7,383 bases of DNA from NCBI GenBank assembly GCA_007116195.1, contig SKIX01000045.1, positions 1 to 7,383 on the forward strand. Direction: 5' to 3'. Shown here one piece after another: positions 1 through 4,991 of the stretch. Position numbers and translations under genes: made by a program. Origin of the DNA: Marinospirillum sp. Its GTDB lineage: Bacteria; Pseudomonadota; Gammaproteobacteria; Pseudomonadales; Halomonadaceae. Numbering within the stretch: the first letter of the stretch is position 1; the number at the start of each line of letters is the position of its first letter. The notes under the pieces were generated by a model. The model saw only the letters and a program-made list of their open reading frames with translations, had not been told where the DNA came from and ran no database searches.

Positions 1-36
1 CTGTCAACTCATCCACGTTTCTTGCATAGCTGAGAT

Positions 37-41
37 AGGGG
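37..41 (+). promoter_or_regulatory. Shine-Dalgarno site of rpoD
   Basis: The purine-rich AGGGG sits 4 nt before the ATG at 46. It supports that start, which also matches the conserved RpoD N-terminus. Only 45 bp of upstream sequence is present, and no convincing promoter can be called in it. Confidence 0.75.
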
Positions 42-45
42 TTCT

Positions 46-1908
46 ATGTCCGGGAACGCGCAGCAGCAATCTCGACTGAAAGAATTGATCGCCCGCGGTA
101 AAGAGCAGGGTTACCTGACCTACGCGGAAGTCAATGACCATCTGCCTGAAGAGATCTCTGATCCAGATCAGGTAGAAGATATTATTCGCATGATTAACGA
201 CATGGGTATTCCTGTAAGTGAGGAAGCCCCGGACATGGAAACGCTGTTAATGACGGACGGTGACTCCACCGATGAAGCCGTCGCAGAAGAAGCCGTGGCC
301 GCACTTGCCGCTGTCGAAAGTGATGCGGGACGCACCACTGATCCTGTGCGTATGTACATGCGTGAAATGGGTACTGTAGAACTTCTTACTCGTGAAGGCG
401 AAATTGTTATCGCCAAGCGTATAGAAGAAGGTATCCGTGAAGTCATGCATTCTTTGGCTTACTTGCCAGGTACAGTGCAAAGCATTCTGGATTCTTATGA
501 TCAGGTCATCGAAGCTGATACAGGCCGTTTAACGGATGTGTTTGCCGGTTTTATTGACCCTGTCGAAGACGAGGTGCCGCCTGCAAAGCAGGTTACGCCA
601 CCCGTTGAAAGCAAGCCTAAAGTTGAGGCTAAGGACGACGACGATGACGATACTAAGGATACAGAAGGGGACGAAGATGAGGACGCTGTAGTTAGTGGCC
701 CTGATCCTGAAGAAACCCGAATTCGTTTTACAGCGCTGCGTGAGCAACTCAATAAAGCTAATAAAGCGATTGAAAAACAGGGCTTTAAAAGCGACAAAGC
801 ACAAGCTGAGCTGAATAAATTAGGTGAACTCTTCGCACCTATTAAGCTGTCCAACAAGCACTACGAACGCCTGGTCAGTCATGTGCGTGATGCAGTTGGC
901 GATATTCGTAAGCAAGAGCGTGACATTATGAAGCTTTGCGTCGGTAAGGCGAAAATGCCGCGTGCCGACTTCATTGCGAGCTTTCCAGGCCAGGAGACCG
1001 ATCTTAAATGGGTTGAAGAACTCTTGGCGAGCAATAATGATTACGCCAAAAAGCTGTTGCCTTTCAAGCTAGATATTCAAAGGGCTCAAAAGCGTATTCG
1101 CTCTTACGAAGAAAGCTTTGCTTTGCCCGTAACCGACATTAAAGAAATCAACCGCCGTCTTTCCATTGGTGAAGCGAAAAGTCGCCGCGCCAAGAAGGAA
1201 ATGGTGGAAGCCAACCTGCGTCTGGTCATTTCGATTGCCAAGAAGTATACCAACCGCGGTTTGCAGTTCCTCGATCTAATTCAGGAAGGCAATATTGGCT
1301 TGATGAAAGCTGTCGATAAGTTTGAATTCCGTCGAGGCTACAAATTTTCGACCTATGCGACCTGGTGGATACGTCAGGCCATTACTCGCTCAATTGCTGA
1401 TCAGGCAAGAACCATTCGCATTCCAGTACATATGATTGAAACTATCAACAAAATCAATCGTGTACAGCGTCAAATGTTGCAAGAAATGGGTCGTGAACCT
1501 TCACCTGAGGAGTTGGGTGAACGTTTAGAAATGCCAGAAGATAAGGTTCGCAAGGTTCTTAAAATTGCTAAAGAGCCTATCTCGATGGAAACTCCAATTG
1601 GTGATGATGAAGATTCCCATCTGGGTGATTTTATCGAAGACACCAACTTGGAATCTCCTATCGATTCGGCGACAGGTGAAGGCTTGGTTGAGGCAACACG
1701 GGGTGTACTTTCAGGCTTAACGGCTAGAGAGTCTAAAGTGTTGCGAATGCGCTTCGGCATCGACATGAATACCGACCACACGCTGGAAGAGGTGGGTAAG
1801 CAGTTTGATGTGACTCGTGAGCGGATTCGACAGATAGAAGCCAAGGCCTTGCGTAAGCTGCGCCACCCTTCGCGCTGCGATACGCTAAGATCCTTCTTGG
1901 ACGAGTAG
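46..1908 (+). CDS. rpoD: RNA polymerase primary sigma factor RpoD (sigma70)
   Basis: This gene encodes the housekeeping sigma factor, which binds core RNA polymerase and directs it to -10/-35 promoters. At 620 aa it has the normal gammaproteobacterial length (E. coli 613). Region 1.1 fills roughly residues 1-80. Region 1.2 starts at residue 99 ([11 protein letters not shown]). A non-conserved insert spans about 130-370 and includes a run of six Asp (197-202) followed by more acidic residues. Region 2 begins about residue 383 ([11 protein letters not shown]) and contains the -10 recognition/melting segment [15 protein letters not shown] (430-444). Region 4.2, with the -35-binding helix-turn-helix ([20 protein letters not shown]), starts near residue 582. 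The start is fixed by the conserved [17 protein letters not shown] opening and by an AGGGG Shine-Dalgarno at 37-41. The gene usually upstream, dnaG, is not in the window. All core motifs are intact; one conservative change is Phe428 where E. coli has Tyr421. Identification is secure. Confidence 0.99.
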   Translation: MSGNAQQQSRLKELIARGKEQGYLTYAEVNDHLPEEISDPDQVEDIIRMINDMGIPVSEEAPDMETLLMTDGDSTDEAVAEEAVAALAAVESDAGRTTDPVRMYMREMGTVELLTREGEIVIAKRIEEGIREVMHSLAYLPGTVQSILDSYDQVIEADTGRLTDVFAGFIDPVEDEVPPAKQVTPPVESKPKVEAKDDDDDDTKDTEGDEDEDAVVSGPDPEETRIRFTALREQLNKANKAIEKQGFKSDKAQAELNKLGELFAPIKLSNKHYERLVSHVRDAVGDIRKQERDIMKLCVGKAKMPRADFIASFPGQETDLKWVEELLASNNDYAKKLLPFKLDIQRAQKRIRSYEESFALPVTDIKEINRRLSIGEAKSRRAKKEMVEANLRLVISIAKKYTNRGLQFLDLIQEGNIGLMKAVDKFEFRRGYKFSTYATWWIRQAITRSIADQARTIRIPVHMIETINKINRVQRQMLQEMGREPSPEELGERLEMPEDKVRKVLKIAKEPISMETPIGDDEDSHLGDFIEDTNLESPIDSATGEGLVEATRGVLSGLTARESKVLRMRFGIDMNTDHTLEEVGKQFDVTRERIRQIEAKALRKLRHPSRCDTLRSFLDE

Positions 1909-1916
1909 TAAAAAAG

Positions 1917-1948
1917 CCAGAAAGCCTTGATCCTGCAAGGCTTTCTGG
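1917..1948 (+). terminator. Intrinsic terminator-like hairpin after rpoD
   Basis: A perfect 13-bp inverted repeat, CCAGAAAGCCTTG (1917-1929) and CAAGGCTTTCTGG (1936-1948), encloses a 6-nt loop and starts 8 nt after the rpoD stop. The downstream tract is only partly T-rich (TATTATCTT). A run of six A lies just before the hairpin, so on the minus strand it would be followed by a T tract; the structure could act in both directions. The hairpin also overlaps the predicted promoter of the next gene. Confidence 0.85.
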
Positions 1949-1954
1949 TATTAT
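1927..1954 (+). promoter_or_regulatory. Predicted sigma70 promoter of the tRNA, embedded in the rpoD terminator
   Basis: TTGATC (1927-1932) and TATTAT (1949-1954), separated by 16 bp, form a good -35/-10 pair. A start site is expected near 1961, about 27 nt before the mature tRNA. The segment after the -10 (CTTGGCGC) is GC-rich, which fits the discriminator of stable-RNA promoters under stringent control. The -35 lies at the tip of the terminator hairpin and the spacer is its right arm. This is inferred from sequence only. Confidence 0.65.
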
Positions 1955-1987
1955 CTTGGCGCATTAAGTAGCACCCCCGCCGTTTAA

Positions 1988-2064
1988 GGGCCCATAGCTC
2001 AGTTGGTTAGAGCAGTCGACTCATAATCGATTGGTCGCAGGTTCAAGTCCTGCTGGGCCCACCA
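1988..2064 (+). tRNA. tRNA with CAT anticodon, probably tRNA-Ile2 (lysidine-modified)
   Basis: This is a complete 77-nt cloverleaf with encoded CCA. The acceptor stem is GGGCCCA/TGGGCCC, the D arm GCTC...GAGC, the anticodon stem GTCGA/TCGAT with loop CTCATAA (anticodon CAT at 2022-2024), and the T arm carries GGTTCAAGTCC. A CAT anticodon means elongator Met, initiator Met or Ile2. The initiator is excluded because the acceptor stem has a G1-C72 pair and the GGG/CCC anticodon-stem hallmark is absent. The stretch CATAATCGATTGGTCGCAGGTTCAAGTCC closely follows E. coli ileX rather than metT, so I favour Ile2, which reads AUA after TilS converts C34 to lysidine. Automatic annotation may call it Met. 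It probably has its own promoter inside the rpoD terminator. Confidence 0.93.
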
Positions 2065-2222
2065 TTGAAATCAACCACTTCTGTCTGCAATGGAATAATT
2101 CAGGCTATCAAGGCAGTAGCCCGCGGCATTTTGCATTTCGCATTGGTTAACACCTTAAAAACGATTCAAGCTTCAACTGAGCTACTACTCGGTGCGTGCT
2201 CAGTTGTTTCTGAAACTCTGTA
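2065..2222. other. Non-coding interval after the tRNA
   Basis: No gene is visible. The only structure is an inverted repeat CAACTGAGC (2174-2182) / GCTCAGTTG (2198-2206) with a 15-nt loop, followed only by TTTC; it is a weak candidate for the tRNA transcript's terminator. A shorter repeat CCATTG/CAATGG (2062-2067/2088-2093) begins in the tRNA's CCA end. Confidence 0.5.
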
Positions 2223-2387
2223 TTAAGTCACATAGATGCCGGTTAGGTGTAGTCTGATGCTGCCCTGAATTTCACCAAGTAAAGTAGAAAGGATGCGTTC
2301 TTCTGTATAGTGTTCAAGTGCATGAAACTCGCGAGCGAGTTTTGGTGTGGCGTTCTTAACAGGGGTCACAATATCACTGCAAATCAC
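2223..2387 (-). pseudogene. Minus-strand coding remnant, unidentified family
   Basis: On the minus strand an open frame of 54 codons, from a GTG at 2387 to TAA at 2223-2225, reads like real protein, for example HALEHYTEERILSTLLG followed by an amphipathic IQGSIRLHLTGIYVT and the stop. The composition is well mixed and non-repetitive, unlike most antisense or intergenic frames. No ATG and no Shine-Dalgarno precede it, and a TAA in frame sits immediately upstream (2388-2390). I therefore read it as the C-terminal scrap of a decayed gene. I do not recognise the family. It lies between the tRNA and the transposase remnant, in a zone of genetic debris. Confidence 0.35.
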
Positions 2388-2617
2388 TTATTATTCTAGC
2401 TGTCGAGCTCGAGTTACCCTGCTCTGTTCGCGACCAGCCAAGCAGATACAAAAAAAAGAACCTTGTCCATTTTTCATTCAGGACATATCTACTCGAAACA
2501 GGTTAGTCTAATAATGATGAAATATATAAGTTAGCGGAGTGCTCCTAACGGTTCAGTAGTCTAATGTTGCTAAGAAACCTCCCTAATATCCATCGAAAAA
2601 AATGGTGGAGTTTTAAC
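2388..2617. other. Non-coding interval with one copy of a dispersed repeat
   Basis: No gene is visible. It contains copy 1 of the 40-nt repeat (listed separately) and an imperfect palindrome GTTAGCGGAG/CTCCTAAC (2530-2549). A Shine-Dalgarno-like GGAG (2607-2610) lies before a 16-codon open frame at 2618-2668 (MAKHPEPFSRSLQDQL), which may be the worn N-terminus of the following transposase remnant. Confidence 0.5.
2444..2483 (+). repeat. Dispersed 40-nt repeat, copy 1
   Basis: This segment aligns without gaps to 4751-4790 at 32 of 40 positions. The core TCCATTTTTCATTCAGGA (2466-2483) matches 17 of 18. The flanking bases extend a short dyad, TGTCC (2464-2468) and GGACA (2481-2485). The other copy has a different but again complementary pair, A...T in place of G...C. 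On the minus strand this dyad is followed by AGGTTC and a run of eight T, so it could act as a weak terminator. Its role is unknown. Confidence 0.6.
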
Positions 2618-2670
2618 ATGGCCAAACATCCAGAGCCTTTTAGCCGTAGCTTGCAGGATCAACTTTAGCT

Positions 2671-3227
2671 AAAAAGCGGAGTACACAAAAGCACTTTAAG
2701 CAAGAATATGGTAAGGCGAGATGAATCAGGTAGTGACTATCAAAGGCATCTCTGAAGCGGCTGGAGTCACGATTCGGTGCTTTGTGCGTAAGTGGCGCAA
2801 TCGCTACAAGATTCAAGGTGTCGAAGGGCTTAAGGGTGCCCCTCGCTCAGGTTAGCCGAGAAAGCTGGACAAAAAACTGGTGTGGTTGATCTTTATTAAA
2901 ACTCATACGCTGGACAGAACCCAGCTGGATCTTCAGTTGAAGCCAGGATAGCTCGAGCGTCAAACTCAAGATTCCAAACTTGCTTTACCTCTACCAGTGC
3001 TTTTTGGCTGAATGTCGTTGAAAGCTGGGTTGGGCAGCTTGAACGATAAGTGCTTTATCGCGGTATTTATTGCGACGTGGACGACCTTGATCAAGCACTT
3101 CGCTGCACTAGGTTCATAAAAAAAATGGCTTACCAGAGCTGATTTAAGAGCTACGATGTGATGATTTTAGCGCACGAAACCAGCATTTGATAGAATCAGT
3201 TCTAGCGCTTTAGCGAGGGCCAGAGGT
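2671..3227 (+). pseudogene. IS630-family transposase remnant, catalytic core deleted
   Basis: Pieces of one transposase appear in all three frames. First comes KKRSTQKHFKQEYGKAR (2671-2721). Next is an HTH block from 2721, with GVTIRCFVRKWRNRYKIQG then VEGLKGAPRSG, a TAG at 2853, PRKLDKKLV, and a TAG at 2949. A C-terminal block in a third frame reads RFQTCFTSTSAFWLNVVESW (from 2969), a TAA at 3047, then LYRGIYCDVDDLDQALR. A last tail, RISSSALARARG, lies at 3192-3227. The order matches IS630 elements: HTH_29-like DNA-binding region, the F-T-x-T-S-A-x-W-L-N-x-V-E motif, then a basic tail. The family is usually about 340 aa; here the roughly 450 nt that should hold the DDE aspartates and glutamate are missing between about 2940 and 2963. 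Several stops and frameshifts show it is dead. Terminal repeats and the TA target were not identified. Confidence 0.8.
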
Positions 3228-3372
3228 CATAGGCATGCAATTTTAATCGCCCTGCTAATCGAGTCATGTGAAAAACTGAATGTAATTCGTTAGTCGTAAT
3301 GTTCATGCCAACCTGCCGCCTTTAGAAAGCGGCTGTACCTTGCACGTACCGTATGCAGGATGCATTTTTTAG
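3228..3372. other. Interval upstream of the cytidylyltransferase gene
   Basis: No gene is visible. A hairpin GCCG-C-CTT / AAGCGGC (3315-3333) with a TAGA loop and one bulged C lies 40 nt before the next start. It has no T tract, so it is not a clear terminator. The hexamer ATGCAT occurs at 3360-3365 and 3373-3378, the second spanning the ATG at 3373. No convincing -35/-10 pair was found. Confidence 0.4.
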
Positions 3373-4350
3373 ATGCATAGTGATAATCAAATTAGAGCCG
3401 CCTCAATGAATGAACTTACTCTTGCAACCGGTGTGTTTGATCTTTTTCATGTCGGCCACCTCCGTTACTTACAGCAAGCAAGTGCACTAGCTAAAGGCCA
3501 ATTATTGGTTGGCGTCGTATCAGATGCCGAGGCACAGCGTGTTAAGGGGCGTTTGCCGCTTGTACCTGAACAACAGCGCTTAGAGTTAGTCAGTGCAGTC
3601 ACCGGTGTGCAGGCCGTGCGCCTGCAACCCATCTCAACCGACAACGCTTCTGCAGTTGACTGGATTCAAGCCAGGGGAGTTACGCAAGTAATCCTTAGTG
3701 CCAACGGGGAAAAAAACAAGAATGTGCAGCTGCTTGAGAAAACACTCAAGCAACGTGGCATAGCCTTGCGTTATCTGCCACAAACAGCACCCATTTCAAG
3801 CTCTAGTATTCGCGAGCAACTCGCCACACCCGTAAACATGGCTGTTTCCCCAACGTTAGCAGGAGTCCCTCAGATCGATTTACCATTTAAACCCAAGCAG
3901 TTGAACAAAAATCGCGTACTCGTTACGGGGGTCTTTGACCCGCTACATTATGGGCATTTACGCTTTTTGCAACAAGCTGCCCAACGAGGGGATGAGTTGC
4001 TAGTCGGTGTTCTCAGTGATGAGCTTGTCTACGCCAATAAGGGCCGGTATCCTGTTTTTACATTAGAACAACGCCGTGAATTGCTGCAAGGACTCAATTG
4101 TGTTGATGCCGTTTTGACTATCGAGGAATCATTACATATACCTGAATTCAGCATTGCTTGGCTTCAAGCGCTAGCAATAGATCAATTGATCTGTTGTAGT
4201 CAATGGCAAGGAACTAATCACTGGCAGCGCTTTGAAAGCGCACTCAATCAAGAAGGCATTGAGATGAGCTGCTTGCCGACAGCATCAGACATTTCATCAC
4301 TTTTGATCCAGCAGCGAATTGCGCAAAAAAGAGCAAGCTATCTGGTGTAG
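3373..4350 (+). CDS. Tandem two-domain cytidylyltransferase-like protein
   Basis: The 325-aa protein contains two copies of the CTP-transferase fold used by TagD-type glycerol-3-phosphate and ethanolamine-phosphate cytidylyltransferases, which couple CTP to a phosphorylated alcohol. Domain 1 (about 14-150) has TGVFDLFHVGH with the HxGH nucleotide-binding motif at 26-29, KGR at 58-60 and ISSSSIRE (141-148). Domain 2 (about 178-320) has TGVFDPLHYGH with HxGH at 192-195, KGR at 223-225, a QWQG segment and ISSLLI (307-312). Single-domain bacterial enzymes are about 130 aa, so this looks like an internal duplication, as in eukaryotic Pcyt2. The Arg of the RTEGIST signature is absent from both halves (Gln137; Thr303). 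The start is uncertain: ATG 3373 has AGGA 12 nt upstream, while ATG 3406 (Met12) begins right at the domain edge with a poor ribosome site. It is cytosolic, with no signal peptide or membrane segment. It stands alone, so the substrate cannot be inferred. Confidence 0.85.
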   Translation: MHSDNQIRAASMNELTLATGVFDLFHVGHLRYLQQASALAKGQLLVGVVSDAEAQRVKGRLPLVPEQQRLELVSAVTGVQAVRLQPISTDNASAVDWIQARGVTQVILSANGEKNKNVQLLEKTLKQRGIALRYLPQTAPISSSSIREQLATPVNMAVSPTLAGVPQIDLPFKPKQLNKNRVLVTGVFDPLHYGHLRFLQQAAQRGDELLVGVLSDELVYANKGRYPVFTLEQRRELLQGLNCVDAVLTIEESLHIPEFSIAWLQALAIDQLICCSQWQGTNHWQRFESALNQEGIEMSCLPTASDISSLLIQQRIAQKRASYLV

Positions 4351-4601
4351 CTAAAACAAAACTTTCGACCTTTACCATTGAAGGGTGCTTCTAGAACCGA
4401 TTTATTGCTTGTGGCCATTTAACTCAGCTAATTCTGATAATCAATTTTTGATTATTTCAGCTCTACACTCAAACGGCGGTGACTACAAAACTGACTTCAT
4501 GCGACTCTTGAAGGATCCTGACCTGGTTCGTGTCTGCTTGACGCAACCATTATCCTAAAGTTCCACCACCTAAGCGGTCAGGTTGAGCATCGAAATGCTT
4601 A
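4351..4601. other. Non-coding interval downstream of the cytidylyltransferase gene
   Basis: No gene can be supported. An AT-rich palindrome (listed separately) lies at 4426-4462. Further on, CCTAAGC (4569-4575) pairs with GCTTAGG (4597-4603), and inside it AGCAT-CGAA-ATGCT (4586-4599) makes a tight stem-loop that competes with the outer pair. CCTGACC (4517-4523) and GGTCAGG (4576-4582) form another inverted pair. None is followed by a T tract. Confidence 0.45.
4426..4462. repeat. AT-rich palindrome
   Basis: ATAATCAA (4437-4444) and TTGATTAT (4448-4455) form a perfect 8-bp stem with a TTT loop. The arms extend through CTG/CAG with a 2-nt bulge. It lies about 75 nt after the stop of the preceding gene. 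It could be a terminator of weak type or a regulator's operator; the sequence does not decide. Confidence 0.5.
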
Positions 4602-4742
4602 GGAAACCTCTGATTAATTACTAAGCTGGGTGATGCTGCGTTGAAATTGGCCTCAAAATGCTCATTTACTCCGTGTAAACTCCGCTTTTTCGTTCAATTT
4701 CGCCTTGCCTGACCTGCGCTCGTGACGTTAATCAGAGGCTCC
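4602..4742. mobile_element. MITE-like element, 141 bp, with TTA target duplication
   Basis: The ends are inverted repeats: GGAAACCTCTGATTAA on the left (4602-4617), and on the right (4728-4742) GGAGCCTCTGATTAA when read in reverse complement. CCTCTGATTAA is identical over 11 bp. The element is flanked by TTA on both sides (4599-4601 and 4743-4745), as expected for a 3-bp target duplication; TNA targets are typical of the IS1031 branch of the IS5 family. The interior is nested and palindromic: GAAATTG (4643-4649) with CAATTTC (4695-4701), and at the centre TTTAC (4665-4669) with GTAAA (4675-4679). There is no transposase, so it would need one in trans. It sits 250 bp upstream of the giant-protein gene. 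Confidence 0.7.
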
Positions 4743-4991
4743 TTAACAACAGTTACAAAATAAACAGTCTCATCCATTTTTCGTTCAGGATTTACTGTTG
4801 AAGCCTGCCTAAAATACAAGTATGTGACCGGATTGTATTGAGGGAGTTAGGTTAAGTCCGTTTCTGGAGCAGGTTAGTTATTTTGTTCACATCGCTCCTA
4901 TTTCATTTTTACCTTCCTCCTAGCTAGCTCGATACTTGGTTAATTTTCAGCTTACTGCTGATTCATGTTTTTCTTGCTGACAGGTCAAGCC
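4743..4991. other. Leader region of the LEPR-XLL gene
   Basis: No gene is visible in this 249-bp gap. It begins with the right TTA flank of the MITE-like element and holds copy 2 of the 40-nt repeat. A weak promoter candidate, TTGAAG (4798-4803) and TATGTG (4821-4826) with a 17-bp spacer, follows the repeat directly and would give a leader of about 165 nt. No terminator or known riboswitch was recognised. Confidence 0.4.
4751..4790 (+). repeat. Dispersed 40-nt repeat, copy 2
   Basis: This aligns without gaps to 2444-2483 (32 of 40 positions identical) in the same orientation. The core is TCCATTTTTCGTTCAGGA (4773-4790). Its ends pair as ATCC (4772-4775) and GGAT (4788-4791), where copy 1 has GTCC and GGAC. 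It begins 9 nt after the MITE-like element. A possible -35 (TTGAAG, 4798) follows closely, so it may be an upstream regulatory site for the giant-protein gene. Confidence 0.6.

Noticed and set aside
168..857. Several minus-strand open frames within rpoD (for example 168-446, 247-480, 501-857, 529-804)
   Set aside because: They are antisense shadows of rpoD with low-complexity Ser/Val-rich translations, and they overlap a fully conserved gene.
1470..1964. 164-codon minus-strand frame across the rpoD 3' end and terminator
   Set aside because: It is antisense to the strongly conserved regions 3 and 4 of RpoD, and its translation is Arg/Ser-rich without domain features.
2569..2586. GCTAAGAAACCTCCCTAAT resembling the left end of the 141-bp MITE
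   Set aside because: Only the AAACCTC core is shared, with no matching right end and no flanking duplication; chance is likely.
2618..2668. 16-codon open frame with a good Shine-Dalgarno (MAKHPEPFSRSLQDQL)
   Set aside because: It is too short to support as a gene. It fits better as worn N-terminal sequence of the adjacent transposase remnant, and is mentioned there.
3002..3085. Minus-strand reading with GRPRRNKYRDKALIV, resembling a transposase start
   Set aside because: It is exactly antisense to the IS630 C-terminal block WLNVVESW...LYRGIYCDVDDLDQAL, whose family match is much stronger.
4384..4560. 58-codon plus-strand frame from GTG (contains DYKTDFMRLLKDPDLVRVCL)
   Set aside because: There is no ribosome site and no recognisable family, and the frame crosses the AT-rich palindrome. 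It could be a scrap of an old gene but cannot be supported.
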